From Pandoraea eparura (GTDB lineage: Bacteria; Pseudomonadota; Gammaproteobacteria; Burkholderiales; Burkholderiaceae), in contig NZ_CABPSH010000006.1 in NCBI RefSeq assembly GCF_902459725.1, positions 124,001 through 188,000 of the forward strand: DNA of 64,000 nt, in the 5' to 3' direction. Position 1 is the first letter of the stretch; each line of letters opens with the position of its first letter. The position numbers and the translations under genes were made by a program. The notes beneath the pieces are model-generated. The model worked only from the letters and a program-made list of their open reading frames with translations. It was not told where the DNA came from and searched no databases. Below, in pieces: positions 16,473-26,579 of the stretch.

Positions 16473-19400
16473 TGGCGCGGCTCGTCCCGATCCCGACAAG
16501 ATTGCCGATGCAGTCACCGGAAAGCCGTTCGAGAAGCGCGAACGCCTGAGCCCGCCGTGGCTGACGGTCGCGATCGGCGCCGGCATCGTGCTCGCGCTGG
16601 TCGCGGCGCACCCGAACGATGACGACCAGACGCGCGCGCTCGCCGCACAACCGCCGAGCGAACTGTCGGTGGCCTATCTGGAAGCGTGGCTGCGCATCGA
16701 ACCGGGCGCGCCGCGTTATCTCGATCTGCTCGGGCAGCAATATTTGGGGTTGGGTCGCTGGGACGAGGCGATGGGTGTCGCGAAGACGCTGCGCGGCATG
16801 ACCGACGAGCAAGATCGCCGGCGCGGCATTCTGCTTGCGCTCGCGGCCACGGAGCAGCGCGCGTACGAAGTGCCCGCCGACGATCCGCGTCGCGCCGAGC
16901 GCATGGCGCAGTACGTGGAACTGCTCGACGCGACGTCGCAGTACCAGTGGGATGTGCCGACGCTGCGCATGCTGGCGGAAAAGGCCCGACTCGCGGGCGC
17001 CCAGAATCTGATGCTGCGCGACTACCGCCTGCTGGCGGCCGCCGATAGCAAGAACGCCGCGCAATGGCAGGAGAAGCTGGCCGACGCCGCCTTCGCTCAC
17101 GCCGCGTACGACGATGCCGCCAACGCCTATTTCGCCGCGCAAGACGCGGCAACCACGCGCGACGATCGCCGTCGCCTGTTCCTCGCGGGCATCCGCGTAC
17201 TCGTCTCCGCGAACCAGATTTCACGCGCCTGCGCGGAAGGCGAGAAGCGCGTGGGCGAGCTGGCCAACGATCCGGCAACCCTGCGATACCTGCTCGATGT
17301 CGCCCGCCAGGCCGGTCGCCCGGACCTGATGACGAAATACGCGCGGGCGCTCACGCAGCTGTCGAGCCTGGTGTCGCCACCTCGGGCCGCGCGTGTGCAG
17401 CTTGCCGGCTGGTTGCCGGGTGTGAGCGCCGACGGCCGAGGGCTGGACGGCGCCGGTCGTGTGCACCTGCGCTATCTCGATGGCCCGGACGGCGTGCGCG
17501 CACGCCAGGGGATGGGGGCGTATCGCATCGTTCGCGTCGCCGACGTGGGGCTGGCCCGTGGCGCGAGCGCGGCGGATGCCGCGTCGGAGGCATTGAACAA
17601 AACGACGAAAGCGGCGAACGCGACGAGCGCGGACAAGTCGTCCAGGCCGGAAGCGCCGGGCAAATTCGATTGGGAAGCCGGTGCGGGCGCCGCGAAGCCG
17701 GCGGCGGGCGGTGCCAACGCCAACAGCGTGACGGCCGACGACTACGACGTGGCCTTCAAGGCCTTCGTCGAAGCGCGCCAGCTCGACGACGCCGAAAGGC
17801 TCGCGCAGCAAGCGCTGCAACGCAAGCTCGATCCGCTCGTCTGGACGCGCCGTCTTGCGCAGGTCGCGCAATGGAATGGGCATCCGTCGGTCGCGCTCAC
17901 CTACTGGCGCAAGTACGCCGAAGCCACCGGCAACGCCGAAGCGTGGCAGAACGTCTATCAGCTTGCGCCGCAGCTCAATGACGATCAGGCCTATCTGGCA
18001 GCCCAGATCTTCGAAGCCGAGCGCCAGCCTAACGATCTCAAGTTAAAAGACGACATCGTCAACACGTACGAACGTTTAGGTCGCCCCGACGACGCGCTGT
18101 CGTATCTCAAGCGTCATGCGGTGGGCAGTCAGCGCCGCGCGCTGCTCGAGCGCGAGGGCGACGTCGCCCAGCGCGTTGGGCAGGACGCCGAGGCGCTGGC
18201 GACGTTCGAGACGCTGCAAAAGGAATTCGGTCCGTCATCGGACTATGCGCTGCGCATTGCCAGCCTGATGTATCAGAAGGGCCAGGTGAAGCCGGCGCTG
18301 GCCGAGTTGCGCAAGGTGCGCGACATCGCCGGGACGCTGCCGGCCGACGCCCGCTACTGGCGCACATACGCCGAAGTGGCGCGTCTGGCGCAAAGCGACG
18401 AAGACGCCAACTTTGCGTATCCGCGCCTGTTGCGCACCGGCAAGGCCGAGGCGCTCGATCTGAACGCGATGACGTACTTCTACCAGGGATATCCGCTCGA
18501 TGCCGGCCGCACGGCCGAAGCGGAATTCAGGCAGAACGATTCGGACGTCGCGCTCCAGTCGGCGATCTACTTCTACACGACGGCCCGCGCCTACGACCGG
18601 GTGCAGGCCCTGCTCGACGGTCTCGACGCCGAGCAGCGCGATCGCTTCGCCAAGTCGAGCGAACTGCTCTCCACGCGTGCCACCTATTATCAGCAGATTC
18701 AGCGTTGGGACGCTGCACTGGCCGACCTGCGTGCAGCATCACAGCTGAGCAATGCCGGTGACGAAGTGCGTGTCGCCTACCTTTGGGCGCTGGTCGATTA
18801 CGGCAGCGACGACGCGCTCGGCATGGCGCTGCATGACTATCGTCCGATCGTCGCCGAGAACGCCGAATACTGGGGCGCGTACGGTGCCGGTCTGCTTCGC
18901 CTGGGCAACGCGCGCGAGGCGTTGACGTATTTGCACCAACAGGCCGCGCTCTCGGACGACGACCCGCTGTGGATGCTCTCGCTCGCCGACGCGGAAGAAG
19001 CCGCAGGCGATGCCCATACGGCATGGCGCATTCGCCGCGATGCCTGGCGTGATCTGCAGGCACGCGCGAAGACTGGGCAATTGCGCATTGCCCCACGCCG
19101 GCGTCAGGGCGCGGTGGTGCAACGACTGGCCGCGCAGACCGCGGATAACGACGGCGTGCTCGAAGCACAGGCCGCGCGCGTCACGCTCGCACAGGTGTTT
19201 TCGAACGGCGACACGTCGCGCGGGTTGCTGGCGAATTTGCTGCGCGAAGATCGTCGTTCGGCCGATAGCGCCAAGGTGGGTGACTCGTTGCTGGGCGAGT
19301 CGGCCGAGCTGGCGCCGCTAAAACCCGCGGGCGATTCGCCCGACTCGCCCGCGACGCGCGATCCCGCGTTGCACTCGCGCCAGGCGGTGCTCAGCGCGAC

Positions 19401-20640
19401 CACGCGCGACGTCGGGCTGGCGTGGGCACTGTCGGGCGAGCACTTCGATCTGGCCCGCGCCTGGCTGGCGCGCGAGTATGCGAATCGCCTGCTGCGCCCG
19501 GCCGATGCCGAGATTGCCCTCGCGCTCGAGGCCAATGACCGCGACAAGATGGCCCGACTGCTCGACCGTCGCCAAGGTCGCATGCCGATCGAAAGCGAGG
19601 TCGACGCGAACGAGCGACTGGGACGCTCGACCCAGGCCGAGACGCTCGCGTGGCGCGCGGCCGACGGCGCGCCGAACAACGACGCCGTGCATACGACGTT
19701 TACCGACACGATTCTGCGCGATCGCTCGAATGCGGGCTTCGATCTCTTCTATTCGCGCCAGGCGCCGTTGAGCTACCTGGAGAGTTCGCTGATCGGCAGC
19801 CTGAACCTCACCAGCCGCATCGGCGTGACGGTCGAAGCGATTCAGCGCAATCAGCGAACCATCGACACGTCGCAGCTTGCCTGGGTGCCGTCGCATGACC
19901 GGATCTTCAACTTCACGGTGCGCGATCGCACCGTCGCGCGGGATCTCGCATTGACGGTGGGACATCGCAGCGAATTGAACAGCTTCTTCACGGGGCTCGC
20001 GTCGGCCGCATTCAACCGCAACACGCCGCTGACCACCACCTTCCAGGCGGGCTACAACCAGTTCACCGACATCGCGCCGAATACGCAGGTCGCCGGAACG
20101 CGCGACTTCGGCAGCATGCAGATGCTGTGGGCGGGCGACGGCCGCTGGTATGGTCAGGCAACCGCCGAGTACGATCGCTTCCATGCGCAGGACCGCACAT
20201 ACCTGGGGCGTGGCTGGCGCTTCGGCGGCGAAGTGGGGTACAAGCTGCGCATCGACTACCCGGATCTGAACGTCAGGCTCGTGGCCGAGCGGGGCATTTA
20301 TACGCCGGGCACGGCCACTATCCCGTCGCTCGCCGTGCTGCTGCCGACCGGCACGGCGCCGGTGGCCTCGGAGTTCATGCCGATCACGACCACCCAATAC
20401 GGTGTCATGGCCGGCTTCGGACAGGATTACCAGAATGCTTACCGGCGTGCCTGGCGGCCGTATCTCGACGTGGGCTACGTCCACGACAGTCAGCAAGGCT
20501 GGGGGCCGCAGGTCAACCTGGGCATGGCGGGGTCGGTGCTCGGCAACGATCACGCGCGCGTGTATTACTCGCACGACATCACCAACGGCACCGGTGTTGC
20601 CACAACGCAGGTCGGCATCGCGTACCGGCTGTTCTACTGA
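16465..20640 (+). CDS. pelB: PelB: outer-membrane Pel export porin with TPR scaffold
   Basis: PelB carries Pel across the outer membrane. The 1391-residue product has one N-terminal membrane anchor (LTVAIGAGIVLALVAAH, about residues 35-51), a long periplasmic array of TPR-like helices up to about residue 1050, and a C-terminal beta-barrel (about 1090 to the end) finishing in an aromatic residue, typical of outer-membrane porins. The GTG start at 16465 follows GGGGGTCGACT and overlaps the pelA stop by 8 bases; earlier in-frame codons are pelA shadow. A low-complexity Ala/Gly/Asn/Ser/Lys linker at about 365-430 interrupts the TPR region. It is longer than P. aeruginosa PelB (about 1190). The TPR region of PelB is known to bind PelA. 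Confidence 0.93.
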   Translation: MTDGAARPDPDKIADAVTGKPFEKRERLSPPWLTVAIGAGIVLALVAAHPNDDDQTRALAAQPPSELSVAYLEAWLRIEPGAPRYLDLLGQQYLGLGRWDEAMGVAKTLRGMTDEQDRRRGILLALAATEQRAYEVPADDPRRAERMAQYVELLDATSQYQWDVPTLRMLAEKARLAGAQNLMLRDYRLLAAADSKNAAQWQEKLADAAFAHAAYDDAANAYFAAQDAATTRDDRRRLFLAGIRVLVSANQISRACAEGEKRVGELANDPATLRYLLDVARQAGRPDLMTKYARALTQLSSLVSPPRAARVQLAGWLPGVSADGRGLDGAGRVHLRYLDGPDGVRARQGMGAYRIVRVADVGLARGASAADAASEALNKTTKAANATSADKSSRPEAPGKFDWEAGAGAAKPAAGGANANSVTADDYDVAFKAFVEARQLDDAERLAQQALQRKLDPLVWTRRLAQVAQWNGHPSVALTYWRKYAEATGNAEAWQNVYQLAPQLNDDQAYLAAQIFEAERQPNDLKLKDDIVNTYERLGRPDDALSYLKRHAVGSQRRALLEREGDVAQRVGQDAEALATFETLQKEFGPSSDYALRIASLMYQKGQVKPALAELRKVRDIAGTLPADARYWRTYAEVARLAQSDEDANFAYPRLLRTGKAEALDLNAMTYFYQGYPLDAGRTAEAEFRQNDSDVALQSAIYFYTTARAYDRVQALLDGLDAEQRDRFAKSSELLSTRATYYQQIQRWDAALADLRAASQLSNAGDEVRVAYLWALVDYGSDDALGMALHDYRPIVAENAEYWGAYGAGLLRLGNAREALTYLHQQAALSDDDPLWMLSLADAEEAAGDAHTAWRIRRDAWRDLQARAKTGQLRIAPRRRQGAVVQRLAAQTADNDGVLEAQAARVTLAQVFSNGDTSRGLLANLLREDRRSADSAKVGDSLLGESAELAPLKPAGDSPDSPATRDPALHSRQAVLSATTRDVGLAWALSGEHFDLARAWLAREYANRLLRPADAEIALALEANDRDKMARLLDRRQGRMPIESEVDANERLGRSTQAETLAWRAADGAPNNDAVHTTFTDTILRDRSNAGFDLFYSRQAPLSYLESSLIGSLNLTSRIGVTVEAIQRNQRTIDTSQLAWVPSHDRIFNFTVRDRTVARDLALTVGHRSELNSFFTGLASAAFNRNTPLTTTFQAGYNQFTDIAPNTQVAGTRDFGSMQMLWAGDGRWYGQATAEYDRFHAQDRTYLGRGWRFGGEVGYKLRIDYPDLNVRLVAERGIYTPGTATIPSLAVLLPTGTAPVASEFMPITTTQYGVMAGFGQDYQNAYRRAWRPYLDVGYVHDSQQGWGPQVNLGMAGSVLGNDHARVYYSHDITNGTGVATTQVGIAYRLFY

Positions 20641-20670
20641 AATTTCGCATCCGCAAGGGAGAGCAAGACC

Positions 20671-21216
20671 ATGAAGACAATCGTGAGTAAGCTGTGGCGT
20701 CGTTTGGCCGGCGCTGCCGTCCTGAGCGCGCTGGTGGCGGGCTGTTCGACGATGAATGTCGGCGACGCCCCGAATCTGCCGAAGACGGCCGCGTGGGCGA
20801 TTCTGCCGATTGCCAACACGACGGAAACGCCGGATGCCGGCCAGCGTGCCGAGAGCATTGCGCAAAGCATCCTGGTCCAGAACGGCTTCACCGATCTGCA
20901 TCGCTATGTCGGTGATCCTGACGGCGGCGACTCGCTCGTCGGCGGCAACAACGCCCAAGCGCGCATGCGCGCGCTGGAATGGGCACGCAAGACCGGCGCG
21001 AAGTACGCGCTCTCGGGCGCCGTGACCGAGTGGCGCTACAAGGTCGGCGTCGATGGCGAACCGGTGGCCGGGGTCACTTTCGACGTCATCGACGTCTCGA
21101 ACGGCAGCATCGTCTGGAGCGCGACCGGCAGCCGCAGCGGCTGGAGCCGATCGAGCCTGGCCGGCGTCGGGCAGACGTTGATCCGCAATCTGCTGGCACC
21201 GCTGGCGCAACGGTAA
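20671..21216 (+). CDS. pelC: PelC: outer-membrane lipoprotein of the Pel secretion complex
   Basis: This 181-residue lipoprotein has a signal peptide ending in the lipobox LVAGC, with the lipidated cysteine at residue 25. In Pseudomonas, PelC forms a ring under the PelB barrel that guides the cationic polymer to the channel. The length matches the family (about 170). GGGAGAGCAAGACC gives a ribosome site before the ATG, 30 bases after pelB. The order pelB-pelC-pelD is canonical, which supports the call beyond the modest sequence signature. Confidence 0.9.
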   Translation: MKTIVSKLWRRLAGAAVLSALVAGCSTMNVGDAPNLPKTAAWAILPIANTTETPDAGQRAESIAQSILVQNGFTDLHRYVGDPDGGDSLVGGNNAQARMRALEWARKTGAKYALSGAVTEWRYKVGVDGEPVAGVTFDVIDVSNGSIVWSATGSRSGWSRSSLAGVGQTLIRNLLAPLAQR

Positions 21217-21226
21217 CGGGCGCATC

Positions 21227-22639
21227 GTGAATACCGCGACTCAACAGGACGCCGCACTCGACGCGAAGCCCGGTGGCCCGGAACAGGTGCGACGCTCGGA
21301 GCCGTTCGGCAACGTGAGCACCTATGGCCGGCTGATCGCGCCAGCGGTGGCGCGCCCGGTAGCGGTCTTCGAGGTCATCACTGGCATGGCACTGGCCGTG
21401 GCGATCGCCTGGCTGCTGCGCCCCGGCGATCCGTTGCTCATCGGGCTGGGCTTTCCGTGGATGTGGCTCGTCGCCCTGGTCATGGCGCTGCGCTACGGCG
21501 CGCTGCTCGGCGTGGTGGCAGGTCTCGTGCTCGCCGCCGTCTGGTACGGCCTGTACGGTCTGCACGGCGAGCCGTTCCCGGCGATGTTCTTTGTCGGCGG
21601 CTTTACGATGATCGTCGTCGGCGGGCACTTCTGCGACATCTGGAGCAACCGTGCCACGCGGGCGCGGGGCATCAACACTTATCTGAACGATCGCCTCGTC
21701 GCCATCACGAACAATCACTACCTGCTGCGTGTCTCTCACGAACGGCTCGAGCGCGATTTGCTCACCAAGCCGAGCACGATGCGCGACGCCATCACGCGAC
21801 TGCGCGAACTGACGGCCTCGGACGAGGCGAGCGCAGCGGGCGAACCCTTGCCCAACGCCCAGCCGATGCTCGAATTCGCCGCGCTGACGTGCCAGATCGA
21901 AGTGGCGTCGGTCTTCCCGGTGCGCCTCGGGCGGCTGGTGCCAACGGCGGTGGCGTGCGTGGGCGAAGCCTTCACTCCGGTGGAGAGCGACCCGCTCGTG
22001 CAGACCTGTCTGCGCGAAGGCACGCTCGCGCATGTGCGTGACGACGTGACCGTCGGGGAGGGCAGTGCGTATATCGTGTGTGCGCCGCTGACCGACACGC
22101 AAGGCAACCTCAACGGCATGCTGATCGTGCGCCGTATGTCGTTCCTCGCGCTCAATCACGACAACCTGCAACTGCTGCTGGTGCTGCTGGCCTATTACGC
22201 CGACGGCGTGGCACAGCGCGGCGTGGTCGCCAGCGTGCGCGACGAAGTGCCGAGCGTGCCTTACGACTTCGCGCTGGAGCTGGGGCGTCTTGCCCGTATG
22301 AAGCGTCAGAGCGGCATTCAGTCCTCGCTCGTGGCGCTCGTCTTCCCGCGCGGTGCAAGCGGCGACTCGCTGTTCGAGCAGACGGTGCGTTCGCGCCGGG
22401 CGCTCGACGCCCTGTGGATTCAATCGACGCCCCGTCAGCAGATCGCCATCGCGCTGATGCCGATCACCGACGAGAACGGCATCGACGGGTATCTGATCCG
22501 CATCGAGAATGCGCTGCGCCAGCAATACGGCCTGGACTTCCAGACCGGTCACGTGGCGGTGCACTCGGCGAGTGTGGACGAACGCGCCCCGGGCGATGGG
22601 CTGAGCAAACTGCTGGAGCGTTGCGGCGATCATGCTTAA
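21227..22639 (+). CDS. pelD: PelD: inner-membrane c-di-GMP receptor controlling Pel synthesis
   Basis: PelD binds cyclic di-GMP and switches on Pel polymerisation post-translationally. The 470-residue product has about four membrane segments between residues 43 and 135, a GAF-like domain (about 210-330) and a degenerate GGDEF-like domain (about 345-465). The inhibitory-site-type RxxD motif used by PelD to hold the ligand is present as RALD (391-394). The start is GTG at 21227, 10 bases after pelC. It overlaps pelE by 8 bases. This shows that the operon is controlled at the protein level by c-di-GMP as in Pseudomonas, whatever happens at the promoter. Confidence 0.93.
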   Translation: MNTATQQDAALDAKPGGPEQVRRSEPFGNVSTYGRLIAPAVARPVAVFEVITGMALAVAIAWLLRPGDPLLIGLGFPWMWLVALVMALRYGALLGVVAGLVLAAVWYGLYGLHGEPFPAMFFVGGFTMIVVGGHFCDIWSNRATRARGINTYLNDRLVAITNNHYLLRVSHERLERDLLTKPSTMRDAITRLRELTASDEASAAGEPLPNAQPMLEFAALTCQIEVASVFPVRLGRLVPTAVACVGEAFTPVESDPLVQTCLREGTLAHVRDDVTVGEGSAYIVCAPLTDTQGNLNGMLIVRRMSFLALNHDNLQLLLVLLAYYADGVAQRGVVASVRDEVPSVPYDFALELGRLARMKRQSGIQSSLVALVFPRGASGDSLFEQTVRSRRALDALWIQSTPRQQIAIALMPITDENGIDGYLIRIENALRQQYGLDFQTGHVAVHSASVDERAPGDGLSKLLERCGDHA

Positions 22640-23633
22640 GAAACTGCTGGCGCTCGCGCTCGGTATCCTGGCCCTGCTCGCGCAGGCCCAGGCCGTGCGC
22701 ACGCTTTTCGAGCCGGCCGGGCCGATCGACCCGCTGGTGGTCTTCTTCGGATGGCAACTGCTCACGGCAGTGCTCACGGCGACGTTTGTGCGTTCGGTGC
22801 TGCCCGAGCATTACCACGGCCGCACCGGGGCGTTCTGGCACAGCCTGGCGATCAGCTTGTTCATGCCGGTGGGGGGCTTGCTGTTGTTCCTCGGCGTGAT
22901 GGCGATCGGTGTCCTGTTCCCGGCACCCAAGGAAATGGCGCGCGCCGGGGCGGTCGACCTGCCGGAGTTCGTGACCTACCTCGTGTCGCGCGTCACGCAC
23001 GGCGCCGGGGCGCGTCTGCGGGCGCGCTTGCGCAACACACAGGGCACCAGCGAAGATCGCGTGGCCGCGCTGGTGTCGGTGCAGGCGCTGCCGTCGCGCG
23101 CCACCGGCGAGATCATGCGAGACTTGCTGGCCGATCCGGTGGAAGAGATCCGGCTGCTCGCGTACGGCATTGTCGACGGCATTGAGAAGCAGATCATGCA
23201 TCGTATTTTCGAGGCCCGCACCCAACACGAGCGTGCCGCCAACGACGATGAGCGTGCCGACGCGAGCCACCGCCTCGCCGAGTTGTACTGGGAACTGATT
23301 TACCAGAACCTCGTGCGCGGCGAGGTGTACCGCTTCACGATGGAGCGCGTGGAGCGATTTGCCCGCGAGGCGCTCGCGCATCGGGAGAACGACGCGGTGA
23401 TGTGGTATCTGCTGGGCCGTTGCGCGTTGCTGCGTCACGATCCGGAGCAGGCGGAACAGTGTCTGCAGCGTGCCGAATTCCATCAATTTCCCGCGGATCG
23501 GCTCCTGCCGTGGCTTGCCGAAGTCGCGTTTCTCAAACATCAATATGCACGCGTGGGGCAGATGCTCGCCGGCCTGGGGAATGGCACGACCACCCCAATG
23601 CTGCAGCCCGTCATGCGTTTCTGGACCCGCTAA
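22632..23633 (+). CDS. pelE: PelE: inner-membrane TPR protein of the Pel synthase complex
   Basis: This 333-residue protein matches PelE (about 329 residues in Pseudomonas) in length and layout. It has membrane helices near residues 4-20, 38-60 and 70-92, and then a soluble helical TPR-like region (about 130-330) with repeats such as AVMWYLLGRCALLRHDPEQA. PelE joins PelD and the glycosyltransferase PelF at the inner membrane. The ATG lies inside the last codons of pelD (8-base overlap), and its stop overlaps the pelF start by 1 base, so translation is coupled. Confidence 0.88.
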   Translation: MLKKLLALALGILALLAQAQAVRTLFEPAGPIDPLVVFFGWQLLTAVLTATFVRSVLPEHYHGRTGAFWHSLAISLFMPVGGLLLFLGVMAIGVLFPAPKEMARAGAVDLPEFVTYLVSRVTHGAGARLRARLRNTQGTSEDRVAALVSVQALPSRATGEIMRDLLADPVEEIRLLAYGIVDGIEKQIMHRIFEARTQHERAANDDERADASHRLAELYWELIYQNLVRGEVYRFTMERVERFAREALAHRENDAVMWYLLGRCALLRHDPEQAEQCLQRAEFHQFPADRLLPWLAEVAFLKHQYARVGQMLAGLGNGTTTPMLQPVMRFWTR

Positions 23634-25180
23634 TGCGTACCAACGAACGTCGCGCTGCCTCGGCCGACATCGCTTTGCTGCTCGAAGGCACCTTTCCCTA
23701 TGTGCGGGGTGGGGTGTCGTCGTGGGTGGATCAAATGATCCGCGCGTTCCCGGACCTGACGTTCGCCGTCGTGTTCATCGGCAGCCGTCGCGAAGACTAC
23801 GGCGATATGGTCTATCCGATGTACGACAATATCGTGCATTTCGAGGCGCATTATCTGTATGAGTTCGAGGCGCCGGCACCGGTGCGGGGCGCCGAGGGCG
23901 ATGCGCAGGCGTTCGCGAACATGGAAAAGATGCATGACATGCTGCGCCGGCGCGACGACCTGCAAGGCATCGGCAAGCTGATTCACGATGTGATTCCCAT
24001 GCTCGCAGAAGACGGCGAGATCAGCGAGGCCAACTTTCTGCACAGCCGGCGCTCGTGGGACATGATTACCGATCGCTACAAGAAGTATTGCCTGGACCCC
24101 TCGTTCACGGACTATTTCTGGACGATCCGGATCATGCACAAGCCGCTGTGGCAACTCGCGCGCATCTGCGACCAGTTGATTCCGGCCAAGGTGTACCACA
24201 CCGTTTCCACAGGCTACGCGGGCTTTCTGGGGGCATTGCTGCGCTTCAGGCACCAGCGTCCGCTGCTGGTCTCGGAGCACGGCATCTACACCAAGGAGCG
24301 CAAGATCGACCTGCTGCAGAGCCAGTGGATTCGCGACAACCGCGGGCTGTTCGAGCGTGACATCTCGCAGGTCGGCTATTTCCAGAACCTGTGGGTGCGC
24401 TTCTTCGAAGCGATGGGACGCGTGTGCTACGAGGCGGCCGACGAAATCACCGCGCTCTTCGAAGGCAATCGTCTGCGCCAGATCGCCGACGGCGCGCCTG
24501 AGCACAAGACGCGCAACACGCCCAATGGCATCCCGGTCGACGTGTTCGCACCGCTGCGCGACCGGCGTCCGGCCGGTATCCCGCCGGTGGTGGCGCTGAT
24601 CGGCCGGGTGGTGCCCATCAAGGACATCAAGACGTTCATTCGTGCGATCTTCATCGCCAGCCGCCAGATGCCGGGGCTGCAAGGATGGGTCGTCGGCCCC
24701 GAGGAAGAAGATCCGGCCTACGCGCAGGAATGCCGCGACATCGCCGCGAGTCTGGGGATGGAGGACAGTCTGCGGTTCATGGGCTTCCAGAAGGTGTCGG
24801 ATATCCTGCCGCAGATCGGGCTCATGGCGCTGTCGTCGATTTCTGAAGCGTTGCCGCTGGTGGTGCTGGAGGCGTATGCCGCCGGGGTGCCCGTGGTGAC
24901 GACCGATGTCGGCTCGTGCCGTCAACTGGTCGAAGGTCTGGGCGACGAGGATCGCGCCCTCGGGCCGGCCGGCAAGGTGGTGCAGATCGCCAACCCCGAG
25001 CAACTCGCCCAGGCACTGCTCGACGTGCTGGAGCCCGCCACTTGGCACGCGGCCCAGCGCGCGGCGATTGCGCGTGTCGAGCGCTATTACACGATCACCC
25101 AGATGCAGGACGCCTATCGCAGTCTGTACGAGACACTGCTGGCGCGTCCCGCGCCCGGGGTGGCGGCGGGAGACCACTGA
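23633..25180 (+). CDS. pelF: PelF: GT4-family glycosyltransferase polymerising Pel
   Basis: PelF is the cytosolic glycosyltransferase that uses a UDP-N-acetylhexosamine donor to build Pel. The 515-residue protein starts with the family hallmark LLLEGTFPYVRGGVSSWVDQ. Its GT-B C-terminal half holds the donor-site motif SEALPLVVLEAYAAG with the conserved E-x7-E pair. The ATG at 23633 overlaps the pelE stop (TAATG), and the TGATG at its end overlaps the pelG start. Upstream in-frame sequence is pelE shadow. UDP-GlcNAc and UDP-GalNAc supply is encoded downstream in the same operon (glmS and the GalE-family gene). Confidence 0.95.
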   Translation: MRTNERRAASADIALLLEGTFPYVRGGVSSWVDQMIRAFPDLTFAVVFIGSRREDYGDMVYPMYDNIVHFEAHYLYEFEAPAPVRGAEGDAQAFANMEKMHDMLRRRDDLQGIGKLIHDVIPMLAEDGEISEANFLHSRRSWDMITDRYKKYCLDPSFTDYFWTIRIMHKPLWQLARICDQLIPAKVYHTVSTGYAGFLGALLRFRHQRPLLVSEHGIYTKERKIDLLQSQWIRDNRGLFERDISQVGYFQNLWVRFFEAMGRVCYEAADEITALFEGNRLRQIADGAPEHKTRNTPNGIPVDVFAPLRDRRPAGIPPVVALIGRVVPIKDIKTFIRAIFIASRQMPGLQGWVVGPEEEDPAYAQECRDIAASLGMEDSLRFMGFQKVSDILPQIGLMALSSISEALPLVVLEAYAAGVPVVTTDVGSCRQLVEGLGDEDRALGPAGKVVQIANPEQLAQALLDVLEPATWHAAQRAAIARVERYYTITQMQDAYRSLYETLLARPAPGVAAGDH

Positions 25181-26559
25181 TGGCTGGCATTGGCTTCGAA
25201 CTGCGCAAGATTCTCCGGCGCGACACCCTGACCAGCACGCTGGCGGCCTACGGCTACGCCGGGGTCATCAGCGCGGGTCCGCTGATCCTCTCGATTCTCG
25301 GCATTCTGCTGATCGGCCTGATGAGTCTCGCGGTGGTGCAGCCGCCGGGCCTCATCGTGCAGTTTCAGGTGTCGGTGACGTACCTGATCGCGTTCAGCCT
25401 GATCGTGACGGGGGTGTTGCAGCTCTCGTTCACGCGCTTTCTGAGCGACCGGTTGTTCGAGCGGCGTCCCGACCTGGTGCTGCCGAACTACAACGCGGTG
25501 GCGCTGGTCACGACGGTCGGCACGGGCATCCTCGGTCTGATCCTCGCGTTGACTGTGTTTCGCGGCTTGTCGACCGGTTATCGCCTGTTGATGCTCACGG
25601 GCTTCGTCATCGTGAGCAACATCTGGATCGGCGTATTGTTTCTCACGAGCGTGAAGCAGTATCGTGCCGTGCTGGCGATCTTCTTCGTGGGTTACAGCGT
25701 GACGGTGGTGAGTGCAGTGCTGCTCAACCGCTACGGGCTCGAAGGGTTGCTCGGCGGATTCGTCATCGGTCACCTGATCCTGCTGCTCGGTATGGTCTGC
25801 CTGATTCACCGAAACTACCGCACGGACGACTACCTGCTTTGGCAGGTCTTCGCGCGCCGCTTCTCGTATCCGTCGCTGATGTTTGTGGGCCTCTTGTTCA
25901 ACCTGGGCATCTGGCTCGACAAGTTGATGTTCTGGTTCTACCCGGTGACCGGGCAGGACGTGATCGGCCCGCTGCGCGCCTCGGTGATCTACGATCTGCC
26001 GGTGTTCCTCTCATACCTGTGCGTGATCCCGGGCATGGCGGTGTTTTTGCTGCGCATCGAGACGGACTTCGTCGAGTACTACGACCAGTTCTACAATGCC
26101 GTGCGTACCGGCGGCACGCTCAAGTACATCGAGGAATCGCGCGACATGATGGTGCGCTCGGTTCGCACCGGGCTGTACGAAATCCTGAAGATCCAGGCGG
26201 TCGTCACGCTGCTGATCTTCGCGTTCGGCGACAAGCTGTTGCGCCTGATCGGCATCTCGGTGCTGTACCTGCCATTGCTGCATATCGACGTGATTTCCGC
26301 GAGCCTGCAGGTGCTGTTCCTCGGCATTCTGAACATTTTCTTTTACCTGGACCGGCGTGGCACGGTGCTGGCGCTCACGGCGGCAATCGTCGTCGCCAAC
26401 GGCCTGTTCACGTGGGGCACGCTGATGCTCGGGCCGAATACCTACGGCTACGGGTTCGCGCTGGCGCTGCTGCTTGTCGTGATGGTGGCGATGCAGTTGC
26501 TCGATCGCCGGCTCGACGTGCTGGAATATGAAACCTATATGCTGCAACAGCAGCGCTGA
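25180..26559 (+). CDS. pelG: PelG: Wzx/MOP-type inner-membrane Pel transporter
   Basis: This 459-residue polytopic protein has about twelve membrane segments and the PelG N-terminus MAGIGFELRKILRRD. PelG is thought to move the growing polymer across the inner membrane with PelD and PelE. The start is the ATG overlapping the pelF stop by 1 base at 25180; the longer in-frame extension is pelF shadow. It closes the canonical pelABCDEFG set. The next gene follows after 20 bases and is not part of the Pseudomonas operon. Confidence 0.95.
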   Translation: MAGIGFELRKILRRDTLTSTLAAYGYAGVISAGPLILSILGILLIGLMSLAVVQPPGLIVQFQVSVTYLIAFSLIVTGVLQLSFTRFLSDRLFERRPDLVLPNYNAVALVTTVGTGILGLILALTVFRGLSTGYRLLMLTGFVIVSNIWIGVLFLTSVKQYRAVLAIFFVGYSVTVVSAVLLNRYGLEGLLGGFVIGHLILLLGMVCLIHRNYRTDDYLLWQVFARRFSYPSLMFVGLLFNLGIWLDKLMFWFYPVTGQDVIGPLRASVIYDLPVFLSYLCVIPGMAVFLLRIETDFVEYYDQFYNAVRTGGTLKYIEESRDMMVRSVRTGLYEILKIQAVVTLLIFAFGDKLLRLIGISVLYLPLLHIDVISASLQVLFLGILNIFFYLDRRGTVLALTAAIVVANGLFTWGTLMLGPNTYGYGFALALLLVVMVAMQLLDRRLDVLEYETYMLQQQR

Positions 26560-26579
26560 CGACACCGCTGCCGATCGCT

